Translations under genes and position numbers: made by a program | Shown: in pieces, positions 1 through 9,148 of the stretch | Numbering within the stretch: position 1 is the stretch's first letter | Layout of the letters: each line of letters starts with the position of its first letter | Origin: Melastoma dodecandrum | Lineage: Eukaryota; Streptophyta; Magnoliopsida; Myrtales; Melastomataceae | Direction: 5' to 3' | Assembly: GCA_029817715.1 (NCBI GenBank) | Contig: JARUPY010000115.1 | Location: 62,001-126,000 of the forward strand | DNA length: 64,000 nt | Notes under the pieces: generated by a model | Database searches by the model: none | What the model was told of the DNA's origin: nothing | The model's input: the letters and a program-made list of their open reading frames with translations, nothing else

Positions 1-26
1 TTTTGTTCTTGCCTTCTGTCTTCCAG

Positions 27-1295
27 GGACGTCAGGCCGAGGATCACCGTCGGTTTTCTGATTGAATTCTTCCTCCTCGCGCTCGTGGGGTATGGTTACC
101 GTCGCCGTTACGACCTTCGTTTAATGGACGGAGATGTTTTGTTCCTTTGAAATTTTAATTGTTTGCTCTGTTTGGGGAGTGTTCAGGATTACCGCAAATC
201 AAGCTTTCTTCTTGTTGGGTTTGGACAACACCTCGCCGACGCTGGCTTCAGCCATCCAGAACTCCATCCCGGCCATTACTTTCCTGATGGCCGCCATCTT
301 AAGGCGAAATCCGACTTCCTCAAGTGCTTGATTTTCCAAAACTAGTCTGTAAAATCCGTCCGTAGAGCTGATTTCTTGAACACCATTTTTCTTTTGCAGA
401 ATCGAGGAAGTGCGACTGGACAGAAAAGATGGTCTGGCGAAGGCGTTCGGGACTGCGGTCTGCGTCGCAGGCACTTCCATCATCACCCTATACAAAGGAC
501 CTGTAGTATACTCCCCAACATTGCCTTTCCGGACAACGAACATTGATCTGTACGACACGGATATGCAGTGGACCGGCTCGACAGAAGGGAAGAACTGGAC
601 ATTGGGTTGCATTTACTTGATAGTGCAATGCCTGGCGTGCTCTAGTTGGTTCGTGATGCAGGTCCCCCTAGTAAGGAAGTACCCGGCTCAGCTCTCCATC
701 ATGACATACGCCAGTTTCTTCGGCATGATGCAGTTCCTTGTCATATCCGTATTCCTTGAGCGCAACCCCGGCGCCTGGCATGTCCATTCCAGGGGAGAAC
801 TCTTCGTCATCTTCTACACTGTAAGCGTTTCGCCCAACGCCAATCAAACATAATCGCAGCTGCCTGACGAGTGAATTCATTCCTAGGGAGTGGCAGCGTC
901 TGGAGCATCCGCGCTTCAGATTTGGTGCATAGACAAGGGCGGTCCTGTGTTCGTCGCCATTTACCAGCCCGTCCAGACCCTCATTGCCGCGATCCTTGCC
1001 CCCCTCGCCCTCCACGAGGAGTTCTACCTCGGAGGGTACGTCCCGGACCTGGATCCTCCCATTTCATTGTCCCTTGATCGACAAATCACTTTCACCATCA
1101 TCTGACAGGGTCATCGGAGCAGTGCTGACCATCGTGGGGCTGTACCTCGTGCTGTGGGGAATGAACAAGGAGAGAAACTACAACGCCGAGAACGCCTCGT
1201 TCCTCGTTGAAACAGACCATGAGAGCATCGCGGCGCCACCCGTAATTGAGCCGTCTGTGACCTTACCGCTTCTCCGGCCGCCGAGCCGGAAGTGA
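27..1295 (+). CDS. WAT1-related (EamA/DMT) transporter, 5' truncated by window edge
   Basis: Membrane transporter of the plant drug/metabolite family to which WAT1 (WALLS ARE THIN1) belongs. Exons visible are 27-89, 187-303, 400-820, 887-1035 and 1109-1295; exon 1 lies left of the window. The parts seen encode 311 residues including the family hallmark GLDNTSPTLASAIQNSIPA, the RLDRKDG loop and the second EamA half with QIWCIDKGGPVFVAIYQP. The intron after the MAAILR segment starts with GC rather than GT (304-305), as it does in the paralogue at 7398-9027. Exons 2, 3 and 4 have the same lengths (63, 117, 421 nt) in both genes. The start codon and first transmembrane segments are not in the window. 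The family assignment is firm; the transported substrate cannot be told from sequence. Confidence 0.93.
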
Positions 1296-1693
1296 TTGTC
1301 ATCAAGATCTTCCAAGAGGATAACGAGCAAAAGTTGATAATGAACTCTGCCAAAGAATCCCTAGTCATATCTGGGCTGTTGCCTTCTTTTTCCTAGATTA
1401 CGATGGAAGAAACAAGATTCATGAATCTGGGACAAAAGTTGTTCTTCCATAACTGGACAGACTGCATGGGGAATTATTTCCCGACCAACAAAAGCCACGT
1501 GCTAATAACATGTAAAGGGAAAACCAAACCTTAATTTCATCGAAAGATTCCCACCCCTCGTTGTCTTAACATGTATTTCTTGCATGAAATTTTGCAGTAC
1601 TAGGAGTAGTAACAGCAGGAGTAACATCTACACGTATAATATTATTATATTATGCACAAAAGGTCTGTCTGCTGGATTTCGCTATGTTCTTAT
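1296..1693. other. Intergenic, tail-to-tail gap
   Basis: Sequence between the end of the first WAT1-related gene (+) and the stop of the DREB2-like gene (-). It must hold the 3' UTRs of both. No coding similarity or repeat was recognised. Confidence 0.6.
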
Positions 1694-2404
1694 TTACATG
1701 CCCCATGTGGACTCTAAGCTTGCCCCCTCCCAGCTACTCCCATCCAAGAATACTTCTCCGAAGTGCCCGCGATTGTCCATCCCCCCCACCGGGAAATCCA
1801 CCGATATCGCCGCTTCTGCCCACATCGACTCGTCTGATATCGGCAGGTCCACATTCATGTTTCCCCAGAACTCGTCGTTATCCTTCCCCGTCACGAACTC
1901 CATGCCCTCATCGCTAGCCCTGCTCCGCGACCCCACGCTCTCGTCCGACACCATGTCCGGGGAGCTGCTGCTCTGGTACCCCTGGCAATCCGACAGGTAA
2001 GGAAAGGAGTTACGGAGGGCATCGGGTGGGATACTGTCGGTGCTCATGAATCGTGCATCCGCAGAACCAGTGTCCGGGAAAGGTGGCCGACGGGGGCTCT
2101 GGGAGGATGAATTTTTGCTGGCGTAAAGCTCAGGGAGGTTGAGCTTCGCTTCTGGACCGTAGAGCTTCCTCGCCGCCGCATCGTAGGCAATGGCGGCCTC
2201 GTGGGAGGTACCGAAGGTTCCAAGCCAGAGCCTGGCGCCGCGGTTGGGCTCCCTGATCTCCGCGACCCACTTCCCCCAGGTACGCTGCCGGACGCCCTTG
2301 TAGGTACAGAGGGCGTTCTCGGGGCCCCCCTTCCCTCTCATACAACCTTTCCTGGAACTGGCCTGGGCAGGCCTCCTCCCCTGTTTCTTCTCCCCCTGCA
2401 ACAT
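1694..2404 (-). CDS. DREB2-like AP2/ERF transcription factor
   Basis: Predicted nuclear DNA-binding protein of the DREB A-2 group, which bind DRE/CRT elements in dehydration and heat responses. The AP2 domain begins [19 protein letters not shown] and ends [16 protein letters not shown]. Valine and glutamate at the diagnostic positions 14 and 19 of the domain are DREB-type (ERF types have Ala and Asp). It is preceded by the A-2 signature [13 protein letters not shown]. The acidic, Ser-rich C-terminus ends ...[10 protein letters not shown] chose the ATG at 2404 (236 residues). An in-frame ATG at 2485 would add 27 residues, but it lies only about 45 bp from a TATA box, which favours the downstream start. 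The coding region has no intron. Confidence 0.9.
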   Translation of the reverse strand: MLQGEKKQGRRPAQASSRKGCMRGKGGPENALCTYKGVRQRTWGKWVAEIREPNRGARLWLGTFGTSHEAAIAYDAAARKLYGPEAKLNLPELYASKNSSSQSPRRPPFPDTGSADARFMSTDSIPPDALRNSFPYLSDCQGYQSSSSPDMVSDESVGSRSRASDEGMEFVTGKDNDEFWGNMNVDLPISDESMWAEAAISVDFPVGGMDNRGHFGEVFLDGSSWEGASLESTWGM

Positions 2405-2528
2405 CCTACCCTCTCTACTCTCTGCTTTTTTATTTCCAGAACACCCAACAAAGCATAAAACCCAGGAAGAAGCACCAAAAAACAATTCCTTTGCAAGAAG
2501 ATTTCGAGGTCAAAACGGCCGGGAAGTG

Positions 2529-2539
2529 ATTATATAAGT
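2529..2539 (-). promoter_or_regulatory. Candidate TATA box of the DREB2-like gene
   Basis: On the minus strand the sequence reads ACTTATATAATC, about 125 bp upstream of the preferred ATG at 2404. It is the only good TATA motif near the gene start. Confidence 0.5.
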
Positions 2540-3680
2540 GGGGGATGGGTGGGAAAGGGATACTAAGGGGGGAGGGATAAGGCCATGACAAAGAGGAGGA
2601 GGCCTATAGTAAGCATGGGATGAATAACGTGTCTGTGCAAGGGATTCATGGGAGGCATACCTGGCAAGAAGATGGGCATGATCGTGTCAGCAGGGAAGGG
2701 CTCTGTAGTGCTGATCTAATCCCCCGTTCTGGGCACACACTTGGCCGAGGGAGTTAACTTAGTGGAGACAAAAGAAAAACAAGGCTCGGGCAGGTGGGAA
2801 AAGGAAAGGGCAGTTTAACTGACGAAAGGGGAGGCGGGGGGGAGGGGGGGGGGGGATCGAGCTGGGATTTCGCTGTTTCTTTGATTGGATAAGTGGATAG
2901 ACGGGAAGATGGCGACAACGTGATTGAAAGAAAAGATAAGCACATGCGGGATTTCCAATGATTCTGACAAACCCGAGGATAATGTGAACACTGAACAGGG
3001 GGGAAGTATGTAAGAACAAGGTAGCAGGGAGGTTTAGGGGCCCACCACAGTCCCTGGATTGTAATTCAGTTCGGACAAGTGTTGAGGAGAAGTAGATTCA
3101 ATGCAACCAGCCGGGAAATTGGAGAACCGCCCCTTATCAGTCGTGTCCTTTTCTCCCTGCTTACCTTATTACAACCCAGGAAGAAACCTCGGACTGAGTC
3201 GAGAGAGCATCAAACAGAGAGGCATATACGGTCGACTGGCAGTCACCGTAATTATTCGAACAATCATGACATTTTCCCAGCATGGAGAGTGATTGCGTGG
3301 ACGTGATGTCAGTGATTGCACTGACTGTTCGACGGAGGAATTGAAGCTTTCCGACAGACACTTCCTCAATCGCTGCTACTGCAAGGTTCAGAAGTAAAGC
3401 CTTTATATTGCAGGATGTTTGGAGAAATACACCCAGAGGCTTCACTGTCGGGTAAACTCTGGATATGTTCTTAAAGCGGCCTTCTTATTGCTCGCAGCAT
3501 CTCCCCTACTCGAATGCCCCATTCCTGCACCAACAAGCCAGTACATGCTCCCATTAGCCTGAAAACAAGAGCATCTACTGCAAATGTTGCCGTCGTAGAA
3601 TGTACAACCTTTTCCATATTCGAAGAAGAAACAGGCTATTGCAATACAAACATAAGTGTTGCGAGAGAAACGGTCTTACA
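2540..3680. other. Intergenic, promoter side of the DREB2-like gene
   Basis: Purine-rich sequence with a long G tract near 2836-2855. No gene, RNA or transposon was recognised between the DREB2-like promoter and the Obg-like pseudogene. Confidence 0.5.
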
Positions 3681-4316
3681 GCACGGTGACAGCTACCACG
3701 GCCAGAGGGCCGGGATAGTCCTCGATATCTTTATCTCGCTGAATGACTTGTGAAAGTAACATCGACGTATCCATCATCATATTCAGCAACATCATTAGAA
3801 GTCTTCTCTGGCCCCATAACGCGCCTCTGTTTACCGATCTCTTGAATCTTTTGTGTCAAGTAATCCTTTCCGTGGCCTCTAATAAACGTTTATTAGAGGG
3901 GGGGGGGGGTTAACCTCTAACATTTGGAAGATCAATCTTATTTAAGACAACAATATGTGGTCGATAAATTCCATAAAGAAGCTCTTTGAAACCATGGAAT
4001 TTAGTAGCTGTGACTGCTGTCCGTCCGGCGTCTATCCATTGATTCACTTGAATAACATGACTACTTGAAGAAGCTTAGAGCAGCCTCACAGAAATATCTC
4101 ACCCCTCCCTGTCCTCCTCTCGCAACAAGAACTTCATCCCCTGGATTTGCTAAATCGGCGAAAAACTTGCCAATTCTTGCGTTTGACAACCGTACCTGAT
4201 AGGTTCCAACAGTCACGAAGCATAGCCTAAACCAGCACGTCAGTAGTGCAAACATGCCCGGAGAAATTCTTGAACTTCGGTTCGACTCGAACGTGTCGCA
4301 TACAAGCAATCATGAC

Positions 4317-4806
4317 TGTTGAGGCGGGAACCGCCGACGCCGATGACGAAAGCGGAAAGAATAACGGGAAACGATGTCCGACGCACAGATTTACGTGGTT
4401 CGGCCCAAATCAGCCTACGTCCACGGGGAGGTCCTTCTTGAGATTCCACTATAACCAACGAGTTATACGATTACAAGCCCTGAGAAAGTTTCACCCCGAG
4501 TCTCCGTAGAAAGCCCTCTGCCCGACTCTCCAAACATTCTCACCGCTCACCATGTATCACTCGTTCCTAGTACAACGGCTCACCAGAGACCCCGGAGCGC
4601 GACAGCCCGTCGCCTCCCTTACCCTAGTTACAGAGTCTACATCGCACCAATTCATGGATTTCACCTATTCGAACCTCTGAACAATTCGTCTAGTTATAAT
4701 AGACAATAAAATCTAGGACGATATCTAATATCCCATTATATCACACGAAATCTTATACTACATAACAGATTCTCCAAGATTTCAACTTCGGATCACATTC
4801 CTAACA
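4317..4806 (-). repeat. LTR (3' in element orientation)
   Basis: Left repeat of the small LTR element, 490 bp. It shares the TACGTGGTTCGGCCC block and the GATCACATT.CTAACA terminus with the repeat at 5727-6181. Confidence 0.85.
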
Positions 4807-5712
4807 ATCTCCACCTTGAGCCGAAGTCCCTAAAATCTTCGAGATCTTTTTCCTAGATCTCCCAGGTTCCGAATGTCTCCCCTTTCATCCGTCGCGTCTT
4901 CCTGAGTGTATCGTCACCACATGTGACAATCACTTTACATTCCACACGATAGCAACACTTGCGCTTCCAAGCAACTACTATGCACTCTGGCTCCAGCTCA
5001 CCCTTGCGGTCAGCACTCAGTACCTTCTTGGTACCCGGAGAAGTCCCACTTGTCGATTGTTGCCAGACTTCTCCACTTGAAACTTTAATCCGTTCCAGCT
5101 CACTATTGACTTCACTGTCAATGCGAGCATAACAGCCGAACTACCTCATCGGCTGTACCTACTTGACACTCTCAAGCCCGTACACACAGCCCGTGTACCC
5201 GCGTTGTTAGATAACGCTCCATCTGAAACTAGAAATCCGCTTCAGATAATCTGATCAAATTATCATGCCCTTAAGAGCCTTGCTAACCCCCTTGACTCCG
5301 ACCCCAAATTTCGCATGAACCTGTACTTGCGCCTTAGCACCCACGTGGCTTTCACTATCCGCGCTCCGCACACCCGATCATTAATCGGTGAACTCCACCT
5401 CACCGTAAGAAGTTCAATACTCAAACTTCTCCACCTCGAACTAAAGAATCGTTCCCCCTTGCTCTCAACGCGCCCGTCGGTACCGCAAGTATCCACGTCG
5501 AACCCAGTGCACTAACTCCCATCGACGTCCTTTCTTGGCTCAAAATCCATGAGCACATGCATATCTCTATACATCCTTGCCTCTTCCAAGCATTCTTTTC
5601 AATAATCTGCATTCTCGTTGACATCTCGTCCACTGCATCGTCATCCTTCTCCTTATCAAGGCTCGCCCCCTCTGAACTTCCGACGAGGAAATTCACCGAT
5701 CTTCATGACCTC

Positions 5713-5724
5713 GCTCTAATACCA
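5713..5724 (-). other. Primer binding site of the small LTR element
   Basis: The minus strand reads TGGTATTAGAGC, one mismatch from the initiator tRNA-Met complement, two bases from the LTR at 5727. It fixes the element's orientation. Confidence 0.75.
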
Positions 5725-5726
5725 AT

Positions 5727-6181
5727 TGTTGGGCGGGAACCGCTGGCGCCGATAACGAAATCAAAAAATAACGGGACGATGTCCAATGCACAAATTTACG
5801 TGGTTCGGCCCAAATCGGCCTACGTCCATGGGGAGGTCCTCCTTGAGATTCCACTATAACAAATGAGTTACACGACTACAAGTTCCGAGAAAGTTTTACC
5901 CCGAGTCCCCGTAGAAAGCCCTCTATCCGACTCCACCAGAGACCCCGGAGCGCGACAACCCGTCGCCTCCCTTACCCTAGTTACAGAGTCTAGGTCGCAC
6001 TAACCCGTGGATCTCACCTATCCGACTCTCATATTCGAACCTCTGGACAATCCGTCTATTTATAATAGACAATAAAATCTAGGATGATATCTTTTCGATA
6101 TCCCATTATATCACACGAAATCTTATATGATATGACCTGACAGATTCTCCAAGATTTCAACTTCGGATCACATTTCTAACA
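5727..6181 (-). repeat. LTR (5' in element orientation)
   Basis: Right repeat of the small LTR element, 455 bp. It lacks a short segment present in the left copy near the CTCTCC...ACCATG stretch and is otherwise clearly homologous. Confidence 0.85.
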
Positions 6182-6655
6182 ATGAGCCTAGAGTGATTGA
6201 CTCCAGCGACAAGAGCAGTCTTGAGAAGCAACATTCATCGACAAAGATCCAATTGATGAGAAATGTTAGTTGACCAGAGCTATTGACAGGAGCTATCAAG
6301 CAAAAGGCAACCAAGCGAGTGTGGTGAGATTATTTGAGCATTCATTATCCTGGTGGTGGCCTAGCTTGTATCTGGATGTAGCATCGTTCATCTTCGAGTT
6401 CATCTACAGTGGGTTGTTGCTGTATACGTACATGTTTCGAGTTGGGTCAGTTTTTCCGGTGGACTAGCTTGTATCCAGGGTTAGCGTGACATTATCCTTG
6501 TTTGCTATTTGTTTTTAGTGTGTCACCTACTCTAATTTGCCATCGTGGTTCGTTTTCGGTCAACCGCATTCTGTTAGTTGGTATCAGAGTGCAAAGTTAA
6601 GATGACGAAATAGAAAAAGCTCGGCCCGCCTTGAGCAGGAGGTAGAGGAGCTGAA
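6182..6655 (+). mobile_element. 5' fragment of another LTR retroelement (LTR end, PBS, start of gag)
   Basis: A tRNA-Met primer binding site, TGGTATCAGAG, lies at 6579-6589 on the plus strand, where it should follow a 5' LTR. Just after it comes a leader and a gag-like stretch readable as LEQEVEEL near 6635-6655. The sequence then passes abruptly into the Obg-like exon. The upstream part (6182 to about 6578) would be the LTR remnant. No partner LTR is present, so this is a truncated insertion. Confidence 0.5.
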
Positions 6656-7125
6656 CCATTCACCCACCCCGTCCAGCGTCAGAACTCCAACTGCATATCC
6701 TTGCCCTCATCTGCAAACAGAATCACGTCGCCACCCTCACCGGCCACAGAAGGGATTACCGAACCATCGAGATCCCTCATATACGCTTCCTTCTTCCTAA
6801 CCTTCCCCCACCTTTCTCCTTGTCATCTGCCTTAACCACCACCAGGAACAGATAGCACGGCACCTAGGTCGCCGTCTCCGGCGCGGACAGTGATGACGGC
6901 AGCTTGGTCGAAGAACTTGTGAGGCCTGCGCATCATGGAGGCTGGCACCAGGTCCGGGATCGGCGAGGCGTTGACAGGAGGTTTGACCCTGCAACTGAGG
7001 GAAAGACTTCGGCAGTTCCGGCGAGTTGAGATGAGGGCGGGACGCCCGAGCTGAGCGGAGTCGAGTTTGTTGGAGTCGGGAAGTTGGAGGAAGGAAGTGA
7101 GGAGCTGCGCGGGCGTCGTCACCAT

Positions 7126-7397
7126 CGACAGTTTAATGTTGGGGGAGATATTTCAAGTGATGAGGGGATATTGGGCCTAATGGGCCCATTAAGATGAGGG
7201 AGAAAATTGGGCTTACTGGCCCATGATCCACAAACTCTCATACTCCTTCCAGCCAATCCAAATAAAAAGTGACCATACAATCACAAATCAGAATCTCCCC
7301 CGCAGATAAAAAGGCGACCACCAGGACATTCCGCAATCACCTGGCTATACATTAGAGAACTTGTCACGTGCTTTTTATCAGGGACAACGCCGGAGAT
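7126..7397. other. Intergenic: Obg pseudogene upstream region and WAT1-B 3' flank
   Basis: Contains GGCCCA-type motifs (TGGGCCTAATGGGCCCATT near 7172-7192), common in promoters of plant translation and organelle genes, in the expected place upstream of the former Obg start. No other feature was recognised. Confidence 0.4.
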
Positions 7398-9027
7398 TTA
7401 ATTTCGTTGGCCGGTCGCTCGGACGTTCTCAGCCGTCGAAGGAGGGAGGAGCGGCTGGGTGAGGCATGGCTTTATCAGGGACGGCTCTGCGTCGCTCCCG
7501 CGGTCCGAGTTGTAGAGTATGGCAGCCTTCTCCATCCCGTATTTCCTTTCCTCGTTCTTTCCCCACAGCACGAGGTATAGCCCCACCACAATCAGCGCGG
7601 CTCCGATGATCCTGTATAACCGGACAAGGAATGATGCGTGATCCATGACAGGGTACGTAATAAAAGAGACGGGTCGAGATGACAGTAGAGGGGCGATGAC
7701 TGACCCTCCAAGGTAGAACTCCTCCCCGAGCGCGACGGATGCCATGATTGCGACCACGATTGTTTGAACTGGCTGGTACACCGCGACGAACACTGGGCCG
7801 CCCCTGTCGATGCACCATATCTGTACGGCGAAAGCTATTCCAGATGCCACGACTCCCTGCCACCCAAATCACCCTCCTTCTCAACCATATTTGAGAAACA
7901 TGGTTGCATATTTGCGATGAGAGTATGTTGCTTACCGCATAGAAGATGCTGAAGACTTCGCCGCCGGTACTGACAATCCAAGCACTGGGGTCTCTCTCGA
8001 CGAAAGCGGATATGACCAGGAACTGCATCAGTCCAAAGAAGCATGTGTAGGACGTGACGGAGAGACGTGCAGGGTACTTCTTAAGGATGGGGGCTTGCAG
8101 GACGAGCCACCCCGACCACGACAGGCAATGACCTATTAGGAACAGGCAGCCCAGTGTCCAGCTCTTTCCCTCTGCCGAACCCAACGCCTGTCCGACGATA
8201 CCGAGAAGATTGACGTTAGTGACTTGAAGCTGCGGTCGGGGGGTGTAAATGGGGGGTCCTTTGAAGAGGGTGATCACGGAGGCTCCCGCCACGCAGAACA
8301 CCGTCCCAAACACCTTCGCTAGGCCATCTTTACGGTCCAATCGAACTTTCTCGATTCTGAAAAACATAATTTCCAAACAAAATGAGCTTACTGGAAGAAA
8401 GAAAAAATCCTTTTCGAGATTTGCTTCTTGTGATGTTTGCTCTTGCCTGAGGATGGCGGCCATTAGGAACGTAATGGCAGGAACAGAATTTTGAATCGCA
8501 GACGCAAAGGTTGGCGATGTGTGATCCAATCCCAGCATGTAAAAAGATTGATTCGCAGTAATCCTAGACATTGACCAAACAGAAGAAAATAATCACCCTA
8601 GCATTCATACGCGAGATGCTCAACAGTTTCCGACACTAGCTGTCTCATACCCGACAAGTGCCAGGAAGAAGAATTGGATCAGGAAGTTGATGGTGATCTT
8701 CGGGCGATCTTTCCTGTGAAAAGCAAATGTCATCAACGATTGTCAACACCATGTCACACAGAAGATAAAACTAGTCTGGTCGTCTTGTCGGCGTGCTTAC
8801 TTTTCGAGGAAGTAGGCGAAGGGAACGAGCAGGAGGAAGGCGATGACGTTCCTATAGACTATGAACACGATCTTGCTGATGCCCATGTTGAGGGCAAACC
8901 TCGAGACGACATGGAAGCCAGCGTACCCGAACTGCAAGGCCAGCATGGCCATGTGAAGCTGGAGGCGCTCGGGGACCGAACACCACCGCATCCTCTTGTC
9001 CGATTGGCCTGAGACCGCGTCCGCCAT
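7398..9027 (-). CDS. WAT1-related (EamA/DMT) transporter, complete
   Basis: Six exons on the minus strand: 9027-8801, 8713-8651, 8563-8447, 8356-7936, 7856-7705 and 7611-7398. They sum to 1194 nt, or 397 residues. The N-terminus MADAVSGQSDKRMRW leads into HMAMLALQFGYAGFHVVSR and ALNMGISKIVFIVYRN, then GLDHTSPTFASAIQNSVPA, RLDRKDGLAKVFG and the second half with QIWCIDRGGPVFVAVYQP. These are the two EamA halves of a ten-helix membrane transporter. The intron after exon 3 uses a GC donor (AG|GCAAGA). It is an inverted paralogue of the gene at 27-1295, with identical exon phases. I used the ATG at 9027 because it starts just before the conserved PERLQLHMAM segment. The substrate is unknown (WAT1 itself is a vacuolar auxin exporter). 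Confidence 0.95.
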
Positions 9028-9137
9028 GGAAAAAGACACAGCAAGGAACCAAATCAAACCAGAAACAGAGCAAACAAAAACAGGTGAAGTGGAGCGAATG
9101 GGGGGGGGGGGTGTGGAAGTGAGGTCGGGGGAGGGGC

Positions 9138-9148
9138 GGAATATATAG
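9138..9148 (-). promoter_or_regulatory. Candidate TATA box of the complete WAT1-related gene
   Basis: The minus strand reads CTATATATTC about 115 bp upstream of the ATG at 9027, in a suitable position for a core promoter. Confidence 0.5.

Larger units (their letters stand above)
4317..6181 (-). mobile_element. Small non-autonomous LTR retrotransposon (1.9 kb, complete)
   Basis: Two direct repeats, 4317-4806 and 5727-6181, begin TGTTG and end CTAACA on the plus strand. Next to the right repeat is the complement of a tRNA-Met primer binding site (5713-5724, one mismatch to the usual TGGTATCAGAGC). Next to the left repeat is the complement of a polypurine tract (4807-4818). These put the element on the minus strand. 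Flanks ATGAC (left) and ATGAG (right) look like a 5-bp target duplication with one change. The 920-bp internal region contains no gag or pol, so mobilisation must be in trans. It sits inside the Obg-like pseudogene. Confidence 0.85.
3680..7125 (-). pseudogene. Obg-type GTPase (chloroplast ObgC-like) pseudogene, split by retroelements
   Basis: Pieces of one Obg GTPase gene lie in order on the minus strand. The N-terminal exon (about 7125-6675) encodes the start of the glycine-rich Obg fold (KFFDQAAVITVRAGDGDLGAV). It then breaks frame before MRDLDG...GGDVILFADEGKD. A second piece (about 4200-4098) encodes FADLANPGDEVLVARGGQGG. A third (about 4020-3895) encodes the G4 motif context RPHIVVLNKIDLP. 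A last piece (about 3870-3685) encodes KDIEDYPGPLAVVAVTVL. The G1-G3 part of the GTPase domain is missing. The gap between the first and second pieces is filled by a small LTR element (4317-6181) and a retroelement fragment (6182-6655). Stops, frame changes and the missing P-loop make it non-functional as a GTPase. Assignment rests on recognised Obg motifs; ObgC rather than a mitochondrial Obg is an inference. Confidence 0.75.
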
